Shown here in pieces: positions 25,287 through 32,929 of a stretch of 42,872 bases of DNA (its first letter is position 1; each line of letters starts with the position of its first letter). The stretch spans positions 1-42,872 of the forward strand of contig JAGAPN010000032.1 in NCBI GenBank assembly GCA_017623235.1, written 5' to 3'. Source of the stretch: Clostridia bacterium. GTDB taxonomy: Bacteria > Bacillota > Clostridia > Oscillospirales > Acutalibacteraceae. A program made the translations under genes and the position numbers. The notes under the pieces were generated by a model. The model saw only the letters and a list, made by a program, of their open reading frames with translations, ran no database searches and had not been told where the DNA came from.

Positions 25287-25389
25287 TGTCAGCGGGATGC
25301 GGAAAACAGACCGCCGGGAAAGCTCCCGTTCGTCCGTCGGACAACTCCCCGTCCCGACGGCACTCTACGCCTGTTAACCTACTCTAACA
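25287..25389 (-). ncRNA. Tetrahydrofolate (THF) riboswitch aptamer
   Basis: Read on the minus strand, the parts of the THF aptamer occur in order. P1 is TGTTAG/CTGACA (25389-25384 with 25292-25287). Next comes the conserved AGTAG. P2 is AACAG/CTGTT, flanked inside by GCGTAGAGTG on one side and GGCGGT on the other. P3 is CCGTCGG/CCGACGG, with a purine-rich GGGGAGTTGT loop. A CGAA junction leads to the short P4, GGGA...TCCC, and the conserved GCATCC closes before P1. At 103 nt it has the expected size, and it precedes a FolT gene, its typical target. It senses reduced folate and should lower folT operon expression when folate is ample. Confidence 0.92.
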
Positions 25390-25401
25390 AAAATGAAAAT
25401 A

Positions 25402-25421
25402 ACGGCAGTTCCCTGCCGTTG
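25402..25421 (-). terminator. Hairpin after the AraC gene, in the folT leader
   Basis: AACGGCAG and CTGCCGTT form an 8-bp stem with a short loop, followed on the minus strand by ATTTTCATTTTTG. It can terminate araC read-through. Because the folT promoter lies just upstream, it would also form at the 5' end of the riboswitch transcript. Confidence 0.6.
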
Positions 25422-25425
25422 ATTA

Positions 25426-25454
25426 ATTATATCATAAATTCTGCCCTTTTACAA
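25426..25454 (-). promoter_or_regulatory. Promoter of the riboswitch-folT operon
   Basis: TTGTAA (25454-25449), exactly 17 bp, then a perfect TATAAT (25431-25426). The -35 overlaps the stop codon of the upstream AraC gene. Initiation would fall near 25419, about 30 nt before the aptamer. Confidence 0.7.
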
Positions 25455-26243
25455 CTGTTTTTTACGATATTGTGTGGGGGTCAGACCAAACTGCCTTTTA
25501 AAGGCTTTGGAAAAATAAAGCTGGTCGGAAAATCCTACCGAATAGGCCACCGCCTTTACCGAATAATCACCGTTTCTCAGCAGGTTGCAGGCCTTTTGCA
25601 GTCGCAAATCATTTACGTATTTGCCGGGAGATACCCCCAGCTCTCCCACAAATTTCCTGTGCAGGGTCACCCTGTTAAGGCCCGATACCTCCGCTATATC
25701 CTCAAGGCAGAGCCCCGGCCGCCGATAGTTTTCTTCGATATATTCAGCGGCACGGGTAAGGGCGGCATCCCCTCTGTCACCCCCGTTTCCGGCGGGATAA
25801 CACTCAATATATTTAGCCATTATAAGCCTGAAATAGGCCACGTTTCGGCAAACACCCTGGGGACTTTGACTGTCATAAGCCGCCGCCCCCTGCACAAAAA
25901 GCTCCTCAAGCTCGGGACAGGGCTGCTCCGTCACGGGGTTTTCCTTGGTCAGGCAGCAATATTCCAGCAGTTTTTTAGCCTCTATACCCATAAAATCCGT
26001 CCAGGCGTATTCCCAGGGGTCGTCCTCATCGGGATAGTAATGCACCAGCTCGCCCGGGTAGATAATAAAGCTTTGGCCGGGGCCTATACTGTATTTTTTG
26101 CCCCCTGTTTCATAGTATCCTCTGCCCCGTTTTACGTAATGTATAATATAAATATCTCTGACACCGGGGCCCCAATAGCAGTGGTCATATTTTTCAAAAT
26201 TTGATATGCTTATCACCGAAAGATAAAGCTTTTCCTTGCTCAT
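25449..26243 (-). CDS. AraC-family transcriptional regulator
   Basis: 264 aa. The N-terminal cupin-like sensor (about 15-150) includes H-Y-V-K-R-G-R-G-Y-Y-E-T-G-G-K and I-Y-P-G-E-L-V-H-Y-Y, as in AraC regulators of sugar utilisation. Two C-terminal helix-turn-helix units follow (about 165-262): C-L-E-D-I-A-E-V-S-G-L-N-R-V-T-L-H-R-K-F and S-V-K-A-V-A-Y-S-V-G-F-S-D-Q-L-Y-F-S-K-A-F-K-R. It is divergent from the GH27 alpha-galactosidase gene, 108 bp apart, so it most likely activates that gene in response to a galactoside or related sugar. Confidence 0.92.
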   Translation of the reverse strand: MSKEKLYLSVISISNFEKYDHCYWGPGVRDIYIIHYVKRGRGYYETGGKKYSIGPGQSFIIYPGELVHYYPDEDDPWEYAWTDFMGIEAKKLLEYCCLTKENPVTEQPCPELEELFVQGAAAYDSQSPQGVCRNVAYFRLIMAKYIECYPAGNGGDRGDAALTRAAEYIEENYRRPGLCLEDIAEVSGLNRVTLHRKFVGELGVSPGKYVNDLRLQKACNLLRNGDYSVKAVAYSVGFSDQLYFSKAFKRQFGLTPTQYRKKQL

Positions 26244-26267
26244 TTTCTCACCTTTGCAATAATTTTA

Positions 26268-26318
26268 CATATATAAGCAACAATTTCACCTTTTATTGAA
26301 ATCTTTTTGCATATATAA
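26268..26318. promoter_or_regulatory. Divergent regulatory region between AraC and GH27 genes
   Basis: A 9-bp direct repeat CATATATAA occurs at 26268-26276 and 26310-26318, 42 bp (about four helical turns) apart. Between the copies is an inverted repeat ATTTCA-8 bp-TGAAAT (26283-26302). These could be AraC-type binding sites. A TTGAAA and TATAAT are present on the plus strand but poorly spaced, consistent with an activator-dependent promoter. Confidence 0.45.
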
Positions 26319-26351
26319 TGATACTATAAACTTCACAGGAGGTCAACAAAA

Positions 26352-27542
26352 ATGATAGTAAAAACACCACCCCTTGGCTGGAACACCTGGAACACCTTCG
26401 GCCCCGACATAAACGAGGCCCTTATTTTAGAGGCCACCGACGCTATGGTGGAAAGCGGTCTTAAGGATGCAGGCTATGAATATATAGTCATTGACGACAT
26501 CTGGTCCCTTAAGGAGCGTGACGAGAAAGGCCGCCTGGTGCCCGACCCCGAAAAGTTCCCCCACGGTATGAAATATATTGCCGATTACATCCACTCAAAG
26601 GGTCTTAAATTCGGTATGTATTCCTGTGCCGGCTATCTTACCTGCGCAGGCTTTCCCGGCAGCTACGATTATGAATGGATAGACGCCGCCACCTTTGCCG
26701 AGTGGGAGGTAGACCTCCTTAAATATGATTTCTGCTTCCACCCCACCACCGAAAAGGCCGACGTGCTTTACAAGAGAATGGCCCTTGCCCTGGCAAACTG
26801 CGGCAGAGATATTCTTTTCAGCGCCTGCTCCTGGGGTGCCGAGCATACCAAGCAGTGGATAAAGGAAACGGGAGCCCATATGTGGCGCTCCACAGGAGAT
26901 ATTGTGGACTCCTGGGCATCTATAAAGGACCTTTCCCAGTCCCAGCTTATGGCCCAGGAATATAACGGCCACGGTTGCTTTAACGATATGGATATGCTGG
27001 TGGTAGGTATGAACGGCAAGGGTAACGTAGCCCTTACAGGCTGTACCTTTGAGGAATACCGTCTGCATTTCTCCCTCTGGGCTCTGCTCAATTCCCCCCT
27101 TATGATAGGCTGTGACATCCGCAATATGACCGAGGAAACCAAGAAGATTCTTACAAACAAGGAGGTTATTGCCATAAACCAGGACCCCCTGGGCGCCCAG
27201 CCCTTCTTTGCCAACCGCTACCAGTTTGAGATAAACGAAAACCGAGGCGGTACCGCTCCCTTCTATAAGGAATACCCCGTGGACATCCCCGTGGTGGCAA
27301 AATATCTTGAGGGTGGCGACGTGGCCCTGGACTTCTTCAATTTCAGCGATGAGATGAAGTATTTCCAGCACATGACCATGACCCCCGACGCCATCGGTCT
27401 GCCCATTACCTCGGGCAAGATTTTAGAGCTTACAGACCTGTGGACAGGCGAGGTTATAAAGGCCTTCAACGGCACCGTAAACGTAAATTATCTGCCCGCC
27501 CACGACTGCCGACTCTTCCGTGCCAGGGTAATTGATGCGTAA
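26352..27542 (+). CDS. GH27-family alpha-galactosidase
   Basis: 396 aa, cytoplasmic (no signal peptide). It releases terminal alpha-linked galactose; some GH27 members are alpha-N-acetylgalactosaminidases or isomaltodextranases. The start P-P-L-G-W-N-T-W-N-T-F, V-I-D-D-I-W near 46-51 and K-F-G-M-Y-S-C-A-G form the typical barrel entrance. The nucleophile is D126 in L-L-K-Y-D-F-C and the acid/base is D183 in W-R-S-T-G-D-I-V-D-S-W, matching D170/D231 of human alpha-galactosidase A. The C-terminal 100 residues form a beta domain. An AGGAGGT site precedes the ATG. As it lacks a secretion signal, it acts on imported oligosaccharides. Confidence 0.93.
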   Translation: MIVKTPPLGWNTWNTFGPDINEALILEATDAMVESGLKDAGYEYIVIDDIWSLKERDEKGRLVPDPEKFPHGMKYIADYIHSKGLKFGMYSCAGYLTCAGFPGSYDYEWIDAATFAEWEVDLLKYDFCFHPTTEKADVLYKRMALALANCGRDILFSACSWGAEHTKQWIKETGAHMWRSTGDIVDSWASIKDLSQSQLMAQEYNGHGCFNDMDMLVVGMNGKGNVALTGCTFEEYRLHFSLWALLNSPLMIGCDIRNMTEETKKILTNKEVIAINQDPLGAQPFFANRYQFEINENRGGTAPFYKEYPVDIPVVAKYLEGGDVALDFFNFSDEMKYFQHMTMTPDAIGLPITSGKILELTDLWTGEVIKAFNGTVNVNYLPAHDCRLFRARVIDA

Positions 27543-27742
27543 TGGCAGAGTGTAAAAACTGCGGCAAGGTCCTGCGGCACAACGAAATAGGCCTGCACAA
27601 GCGTATGATAAACCGCGGCGCCGAAAGCTTTATGTGTATAGGCTGCCTGGCGGAATATTTCGGTTGCAGTACCGAAATGCTGGAGAAAAAGATAATTCAC
27701 TTTAAAAACCAGGGCTGTCTGCTCTTTACAGACGAGGAATAA
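27542..27742 (+). CDS. Small zinc-ribbon protein of unknown function
   Basis: 66 aa. C4-x2-C7 and C32-x2-C35 should hold one zinc ion; C42 and C58 are additional cysteines. The stop codon of the GH27 gene overlaps the start (TAATG), so it is translationally coupled. The C-terminal half (E-M-L-E-K-K-I-I-H-F-K) looks helical. I do not recognise the family; similar short zinc-ribbon proteins are common in Clostridia. A role in nucleic acid binding or as a regulatory partner is possible, but nothing in the sequence settles it. A strong terminator follows directly. Confidence 0.7.
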   Translation: MAECKNCGKVLRHNEIGLHKRMINRGAESFMCIGCLAEYFGCSTEMLEKKIIHFKNQGCLLFTDEE

Positions 27743-27745
27743 ACA

Positions 27746-27777
27746 AAAACCCCATCTCCCTCGGGAGATGGGGTTTT
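27746..27777. terminator. Bidirectional terminator after the zinc-ribbon gene
   Basis: A 15-bp stem AAAACCCCATCTCCC/GGGAGATGGGGTTTT, with T-rich sequence on both sides, separates the convergent zinc-ribbon and sugar isomerase genes. Confidence 0.95.
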
Positions 27778-27784
27778 GTTTTAA

Positions 27785-28591
27785 TTAAAGGGACTTAAGA
27801 TAGTTAATAGAGGTTTCTGCGCACTCCATAGCGGTTTTGCCCATAGAGGGTGCATCCTGCTCAACCACTACCCACTTGATGCCGACTTCCTTGGCGGCCT
27901 CAAGAATTGCGGGGAAGTTCTGAACGCCGCTTCCTACGGGGCGGAACTCAAACTTACCTGCGGTATCCTTCTTCTCGTTCTCATCAATACCGATGAGGGC
28001 GTACATATTCTCGCTCTTGGAGCCAACGAAGTCCTTAAGGTGGAGAATTTCCTCACGACCTGCATACTTGCGGATATAATCGGTGGGCTCCTCCCCTGCT
28101 ACCTTAACCCAGCAGCAGTCAAGCTCGGGCATCATATCGGGAACCTTCTCGAAGAGAATATCAAGGCCGTACTTGTCGCCCAGCTTTACAAACTCAAAAT
28201 CGTGGTTGTGATAGCAAAGCTTAAGACCTGCGGCAGCAGCCTTTTCATAAAGCTCCTGGCAGTTTGTGATAACCTCGTCAAACTTCTCGGCACCGGGACG
28301 GTACTCGTTAGGAAGGTAAGGAACAACTATAAACTCGCAGCCGATTTCCTTATAAACGTTGAAAAGGCCCGGGTCCTTCATAAGGTCCAGCATAGCAACG
28401 TGGGCAGAAATGGGGGTAAGGCCGACCTCTGCGCAGAGAGCCTTAACCTCGGCGGCAGTCTTGCCGAAAAGGCCTGCAAACTCAACGCCGTCATAGCCTA
28501 ATGCCTTTACCTTTTTTAGGGTTGCTTCCATATCGGCAGCCATATCTTCACGTACCGAATAAAGCTGTAATGCAACGGGAAAATCTTTCAT
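27785..28591 (-). CDS. Sugar phosphate isomerase/epimerase-family TIM-barrel protein
   Basis: 268 aa, AP-endonuclease-2/xylose-isomerase-like barrel. The V-A-L-Q-L-Y-S-V-R-E-D start is typical of the subgroup found with Gfo/Idh/MocA oxidoreductases. Candidate metal ligands are in Y-H-N-H-D-F-E-F (127-134), E-L-D-C-C-W-V (D158), L-H-L-K-D (H184) and V-V-V-E-Q-D near 243. Members include isomerases, epimerases and lyases or hydratases acting on keto-sugars. It is the last gene of the cluster, 12 nt after a Gfo/Idh/MocA gene. The substrate is unknown; participation in a 3-keto-glycoside pathway is inference from neighbours. Confidence 0.88.
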   Translation of the reverse strand: MKDFPVALQLYSVREDMAADMEATLKKVKALGYDGVEFAGLFGKTAAEVKALCAEVGLTPISAHVAMLDLMKDPGLFNVYKEIGCEFIVVPYLPNEYRPGAEKFDEVITNCQELYEKAAAAGLKLCYHNHDFEFVKLGDKYGLDILFEKVPDMMPELDCCWVKVAGEEPTDYIRKYAGREEILHLKDFVGSKSENMYALIGIDENEKKDTAGKFEFRPVGSGVQNFPAILEAAKEVGIKWVVVEQDAPSMGKTAMECAETSINYLKSL

Positions 28592-28603
28592 ATCGGTTTC
28601 TCC

Positions 28604-29773
28604 TTAAATTTCGGGAATCTCAATCTCTATCTCACGGCCGATAGCGGCAGACTTGGAGATAGCGTCAAGAATAGCCTGGTTGTAAACGATTTCAGAGGAG
28701 GGAACGGTGGGCTTGCCGCCTTCCTTAATGGAATCTACGAAGGAACGAATCTTCTTGCCGAAGAGGTCGCCGCAGGGTGCGTAAGGAATCTCGTACTGAA
28801 CGTTCTTGCCTGCAACACTCTTATAAACGGTAAGGGGCTTGGTGAACTCGCCGTTCCAGCACTCGGTGGAGGGGATACGCAGACCGCCCTTGGTACCAAG
28901 GATAAGAGCATCGCCGCAGGTATCCATGTGCATAGCCCAGGAAATGCGGAAGTCAAGGATGATACCGCCCTCAAGACGAACGAAGGCAGCGGCGAAGTCG
29001 TCAACGCCGAACTTCTCAGCATACTCGGGATGCTTTGCGTTCTGATAGCCGATGTAGTTGGGGTCCTTACCGAAGAAATCGGAAACGTAGCCGGTACAGG
29101 TAAGGGGCTTCGGATAGCCTACAGCGCCGAGAAGCATATCAAGAGAATAGCAGCCGATGTCGCCCAGAGCGCCGATACCGCCGGTGTTCTTCTCAATAAA
29201 GGTGGTGCCGAAGGGGAAAGGAATACCGCTTCTGCGGCCGCCGCCTGCCTGGATGTAGTAAACGTCACCCAGCTCGCCGGATTCAACAACCTTCTTAATC
29301 ATCTGCATATTGTCAGACATTCTGGGCTGGAAGCCGATGGTAAGAATCTTACCGCTCTTCTTCTCGGCCTTCATAACCTCGATAGCCTCATCCAGGGTAA
29401 CGGTGAAGGGCTTCTCAAGCATTACGTTAACGCCTGCCTCAAGGGCACGAATAGCGCAGGGAGCGTGCTGACAGTTATAGGTACAGATAGAAACACCGTC
29501 AAGGTCCTTCTCATTAGCCAGAAGCTCCTCATCGCTGTTGTAGATGCGGGCGCCTTCAATACCGTGCTTTTTAGCAAAAGCAGCAGCCTTGCCGGGTACG
29601 ATGTCGGCCAGAGCAACTATCTCAACGTCGGGCTGAGCTTTATAAGAGCCGGCGTGAGCGTCGGCTATCCAACCGGTACCGATAATACCAACCTTTACCT
29701 TTTTGCTTGCGTCTACTACCTTTTCCTCTTTCACGTCTTTAAAGGCGTCTAAGATTGCAGCATCGTTTGCCAT
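28604..29773 (-). CDS. Gfo/Idh/MocA-family oxidoreductase
   Basis: 389 aa from the ATG at 29773; the GGAGGAAATT upstream is its ribosome binding site, so a reading that begins inside it is rejected. NAD(P)-binding Rossmann motif G-I-I-G-T-G-W-I-A follows an unusual charged extension of about 27 residues. The family E-K-P signature occurs as L-E-K-P-F near 120, with G-F-Q-P-R near 148 and G-D-I-G-C-Y-S-L-D near 210. Such enzymes oxidise sugar hydroxyls, often at C3 of glycosides or at inositol carbons. The gene is flanked by the two isomerase-like TIM barrels. Substrate unknown. Confidence 0.9.
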   Translation of the reverse strand: MANDAAILDAFKDVKEEKVVDASKKVKVGIIGTGWIADAHAGSYKAQPDVEIVALADIVPGKAAAFAKKHGIEGARIYNSDEELLANEKDLDGVSICTYNCQHAPCAIRALEAGVNVMLEKPFTVTLDEAIEVMKAEKKSGKILTIGFQPRMSDNMQMIKKVVESGELGDVYYIQAGGGRRSGIPFPFGTTFIEKNTGGIGALGDIGCYSLDMLLGAVGYPKPLTCTGYVSDFFGKDPNYIGYQNAKHPEYAEKFGVDDFAAAFVRLEGGIILDFRISWAMHMDTCGDALILGTKGGLRIPSTECWNGEFTKPLTVYKSVAGKNVQYEIPYAPCGDLFGKKIRSFVDSIKEGGKPTVPSSEIVYNQAILDAISKSAAIGREIEIEIPEI

Positions 29774-29805
29774 AATAATTTCCTCCAAACAATAAAAATT
29801 TTATA

Positions 29806-29830
29806 AAAATGGGTTTTTGTGCCCTATTTT
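29806..29830 (-). terminator. Weak hairpin between sugar isomerase and oxidoreductase genes
   Basis: AAAT-A-GGG pairs with CCCATTT around an 8-nt loop, then TTATAAAATTTTT on the minus strand. It sits in a 73-nt gap and may attenuate rather than stop transcription. No convincing new promoter is seen in the gap. Confidence 0.35.
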
Positions 29831-29846
29831 CAAATAACGGTTTGCC

Positions 29847-30761
29847 TTAAATTACAAACTGGCGCATATAACGGTAGGAAAGCACGCAGGAATCGAGAAT
29901 TCTCTCGCGGCTGCCCTCGAAGGCCTTATCCTCAACCTCAACGCAGGTGGGACCCTCGTAACCTATATCGGTAAGGGCGGATACGTACTTACCCCAATCA
30001 ACGTCACCAAGGCCGGGAAGCTTGGGGCTCATATACTCTAAGGGATAGGCCATAATGCCCACGTCGTTGAGCTTATCCTCGTAAACCTTGATGTCCTTAT
30101 AATGAACGTGGAAAATCTTATCCTTAAACTCGTAAAGAGGCTTTACGTAGTCTATCTGCTGCCAGATAAAATGAGAGGGGTCATAGTTGATGCCGAAGTT
30201 ATCCGAGGGAATAAGCTCAAACATCTTTCTCCAAAGCTTGGGGGTTGTGAAGAGGTTCTGTCCGCCGGGCCACTGGTCAGCGCCGAAGAGCATAGGACAG
30301 TTTTCGATAGCAACCTTAACGCCCTTTTCCTCGGCCAGCTTAATAATGGGGGGCCATACCTCTTTGAATATTTCAAGATTTTCTTCTACCGTTTTGGTCT
30401 GATCTCTACCGATAAAGGTGGTAACCATATTCACACCCATAAGGGAGCTCATATTGATAACCTTCTTCAGGTGGTCGATAGCGGCCTGTCTTTTGGCAAG
30501 GTCGCCGTCCATGGTATTGGGGTAGAAGGCCAGGGAAGAAATTGTAATATTCTTCTTGGCGCAGTAATCCTTAACGTAGGCGATATACTCCTCAGAGGTG
30601 TTATCTACGTCAATGTGGGAAACACCTGCATAGCGGCGCTCTGCCTTGCCCTGGGGCCAGCAGGCAACCTCAACGCACTCGTAGCCTGTAGCCGATGCGT
30701 GATCAATCATTTCCTCAAAGGTAAAGCCGTCATAAATGGCGCTTACGATACCAAGCTTCAT
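29847..30761 (-). CDS. Sugar phosphate isomerase/epimerase-family protein, DgpC-like candidate
   Basis: 304 aa from the ATG at 30761, which overlaps the preceding stop codon (ATGA) and follows AGGAGGAAGAA; the longer frame to 30833 is internal to the upstream gene. TIM barrel of the AP-endonuclease-2 type. Probable metal ligands: E153 (A-I-E-N-C-P-M), D194 and nearby H197 (N-Y-D-P-S-H), H218 or H220 (F-H-V-H-Y-K-D) and E275 (V-E-V-E-D). This layout resembles the catalytic subunit of C-glycoside deglycosidases (DgpC/CarC) and 3-keto-glycoside lyases as well as ordinary isomerases such as IolE/IolH-like proteins. No DgpB/CarB-type small partner is visible. Confidence 0.85.
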   Translation of the reverse strand: MKLGIVSAIYDGFTFEEMIDHASATGYECVEVACWPQGKAERRYAGVSHIDVDNTSEEYIAYVKDYCAKKNITISSLAFYPNTMDGDLAKRQAAIDHLKKVINMSSLMGVNMVTTFIGRDQTKTVEENLEIFKEVWPPIIKLAEEKGVKVAIENCPMLFGADQWPGGQNLFTTPKLWRKMFELIPSDNFGINYDPSHFIWQQIDYVKPLYEFKDKIFHVHYKDIKVYEDKLNDVGIMAYPLEYMSPKLPGLGDVDWGKYVSALTDIGYEGPTCVEVEDKAFEGSRERILDSCVLSYRYMRQFVI

Positions 30762-31744
30762 ATTTCTTCCTCCTGATAAATTATATTTGCGGTTCTTTTT
30801 ATTTCGTCCATACAGGTATGAACGTCTATACAAAGCCGTGAAGCGGCTGTATATTTATCGTGGTCCAGCCCTGCCGCAAAATCGGCAAAGGCGGAGGCCT
30901 CCAGGGCCATAAGCTCCTCCTTGGGGGTGAAAACCGTAAGGGGTGTGGTGACCCCATCCTTTATGAGCCTGGCCTCGGCGTAAAGGCCGATTTTATCAAT
31001 TACCACGCTACCCTTATCACCTACTATTTCACAGCCTACAGAGCTTTGTCCCGTTTTGGAATAGCTGAGGACGGCGGTAAAATCGGGGTAGCTGAAAAGT
31101 GCGGCGCCTGCCCCGTCGCAGCCGTTTTCAAGATAGGATGCGGTGGCGGTAATGCTGTCGGGCATACCCAGCAGGTCAACTGCGGCATAGACACAGTAGA
31201 CCCCTAAATCCATAAGGGTGCCTGCGTGAAGGGACATATCGAAGATATTCATCCTCTCCCCTGCCTTAAAGGCATCGTACCGAGAGGAACGCTGGCAGTA
31301 ATCCAGCCTGGCCATAGAGATGTTGCCTATCTCACCCAGGGCCTCCTTTATGGCGGCTCTGAAATGGGTGTATATGGGGATAATGGCCTCCATATATATA
31401 AGGCCTTCACTTTCGGCAATATCGTGAAGCAGGGCGTAGGCCTTGGCGTTGGTGGTAATGGGCTTTTCGCAGATTACGTGCTTGCCCGAAAGGAGCATAG
31501 CCTTACTCTGCTCAAAATGACAGATGTTTGGGGATGCGATATATACGGCGTCAATATCGGGGTCGGCGGCCAGAGCGTCAAGAGAGGTATAGACCTTTTC
31601 TACACCGTACCTTTGGGCAAATTCCCTGCCGTCGGCCTCACTTCTGGAGTAGACCGCCTCAAGGGACATTTTGCCCGAAAGCCTCGCCCCTTCTATAAAC
31701 TGCTCAACAATGGAGCCCCTGCCTATGGTGGCGTAGCGCAGCAT
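30758..31744 (-). CDS. Gfo/Idh/MocA-family oxidoreductase
   Basis: 328 aa. Residues 1-120 form the Rossmann domain; the first motif is degenerate (Y-A-T-I-G-R-G-S-I instead of G-x-G-x-x-G), but the E-K-P signature is intact (C-E-K-P-I-T near 92) and D-L-G-V-Y-C-V-Y near 168 matches the family. It resembles the dihydrodiol/xylose dehydrogenase-like branch (M-E-A-I-I-P near 118). The stop codon overlaps the start of the downstream isomerase, and its own start shares one base with the upstream oxidoreductase's stop, so the genes form one coupled unit. Substrate unknown. Confidence 0.88.
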   Translation of the reverse strand: MLRYATIGRGSIVEQFIEGARLSGKMSLEAVYSRSEADGREFAQRYGVEKVYTSLDALAADPDIDAVYIASPNICHFEQSKAMLLSGKHVICEKPITTNAKAYALLHDIAESEGLIYMEAIIPIYTHFRAAIKEALGEIGNISMARLDYCQRSSRYDAFKAGERMNIFDMSLHAGTLMDLGVYCVYAAVDLLGMPDSITATASYLENGCDGAGAALFSYPDFTAVLSYSKTGQSSVGCEIVGDKGSVVIDKIGLYAEARLIKDGVTTPLTVFTPKEELMALEASAFADFAAGLDHDKYTAASRLCIDVHTCMDEIKRTANIIYQEEEI

Positions 31745-32787
31745 TATATTTCTACCTTAAGGGTCTGATGGGCCTCATCGGAGGCAAAGCAGGCCTCCAT
31801 AACGGACAGCACGCGACGGACCTCATCTAACTTTACAATAATCTCTGCCTTACCGTCTATTGCGGCGCAAAGATTGCGATAATACTCGTGAACGTCGGTG
31901 GTAAGACGGTCAATTTCATACTCGTCAAGGGTAAGCTCGTCACGGGGGGCCATAGTCTTGGTGATGCCTGCCGCATTCTGTACGGGGGTAACGTCCTTCT
32001 CAATCCAGGCGGTAAGTCTGGCTACACGGGCCTTCTGCTGCCAATCGGTCAGATAGAGGGAGCCCTCCTTGCACTGCATATAGAAGCGGGGCATACCTAT
32101 GAAATTATAGGTGCCAACCTCAACGTAAGCGGTTTTTCCGCTTTCAAAATCAAGCTCTAAACGGAAGCCGTCATCAACCTCGTTATTGGTGATATGGGTG
32201 CAGACGCAGTTAACCCCCGTTATCTTTTCGGGGATAAGCTGAAGTATCTGGTCGATAAGGTGAACGCCCCAGTCCAGCACCATTCCGCCGCCGGGAGCCT
32301 TATGACAGCGCCAGTCGGAGGGAATACCACGGGAGCCGTGAATACGGGACTCTATACGGATAACCTCGCCGATTTCGCCCGAACCGATTACCTGCTTTAC
32401 CGCACGGAAATCAACGTCCCAGCGTCTGTTCTGGTGAACGGTGAAAATCTTGCCGGAGGCCTCTGCGGCGGCGCACATACGGTCAAACTCGGCAACAGAC
32501 AGAGCAACAGGCTTTTCGCAAACAACGTGATGTCCGCTTGTAAGGCCGTTTACCACAAGGGCCTCGTGAACGTCGTTGGGGGTAGCCACAACAATGATGT
32601 CAACCGATTTGTCGGCAAAAATTGCTTCGTTATTTTCATAAACGAAGATGCCGTTTGCCCTGGCGGCCTCACGTCTTACCTCTTTAATATCGTAGGTGCC
32701 TGCAAGGGTGCAAACGTCGCTTTTCAGTACCTGGGCACAATGCCAGGCTCCCTGTCCGCCGTAGCCTATAACTGCAACTTTTTTCAT
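31744..32787 (-). CDS. Gfo/Idh/MocA-family oxidoreductase
   Basis: 347 aa from the ATG at 32787, which has AGGTG upstream; a GTG three codons earlier overlaps that site. Rossmann motif G-Y-G-G-Q-G near residue 9, E-K-P in C-E-K-P-V-A near 92, N-R-R-W near 121, and D-W-G-V-H-L-I-D-Q near 172, which contains the His/Asp pair typical of catalysis in this family. The third paralogue of the cluster is clearly divergent from the other two, arguing for sequential or reverse redox steps rather than recent duplication. Substrate unknown. Confidence 0.9.
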   Translation of the reverse strand: MKKVAVIGYGGQGAWHCAQVLKSDVCTLAGTYDIKEVRREAARANGIFVYENNEAIFADKSVDIIVVATPNDVHEALVVNGLTSGHHVVCEKPVALSVAEFDRMCAAAEASGKIFTVHQNRRWDVDFRAVKQVIGSGEIGEVIRIESRIHGSRGIPSDWRCHKAPGGGMVLDWGVHLIDQILQLIPEKITGVNCVCTHITNNEVDDGFRLELDFESGKTAYVEVGTYNFIGMPRFYMQCKEGSLYLTDWQQKARVARLTAWIEKDVTPVQNAAGITKTMAPRDELTLDEYEIDRLTTDVHEYYRNLCAAIDGKAEIIVKLDEVRRVLSVMEACFASDEAHQTLKVEI

Positions 32788-32929
32788 AATTTTCACCTGA
32801 AATCTAAACTAAATAATATGTCTGTTTTCTACCCATATAGTGGAATTTTCTTTTCTTGCCGCCCTTGCTGTCAGTGACTTAAAACTACAGATTATATCGG
32901 ATAACGTAGGGCGGGGCGCAGCTCCGCAA
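32788..32929 (-). other. Intergenic spacer with GC-rich hairpin in the oxidoreductase operon
   Basis: A 142-nt gap holds a GCGGGGC/GCTCCGC hairpin (about 32911-32927, one wobble pair) just after the ThuA stop. No T-tract follows it on the minus strand. No clear -35/-10 pair is seen, though an isolated TATAAT lies near 32895. Confidence 0.4.

Noticed and set aside
24987-26204. Long open frame on the plus strand (405 codons)
   Set aside because: It is antisense to folT, the riboswitch and the AraC gene, all of which have clear motifs and ribosome binding sites; its translation shows no recognisable domain.
28928-29752. 274-codon plus-strand open frame
   Set aside because: Antisense to a Gfo/Idh/MocA gene with intact family motifs.
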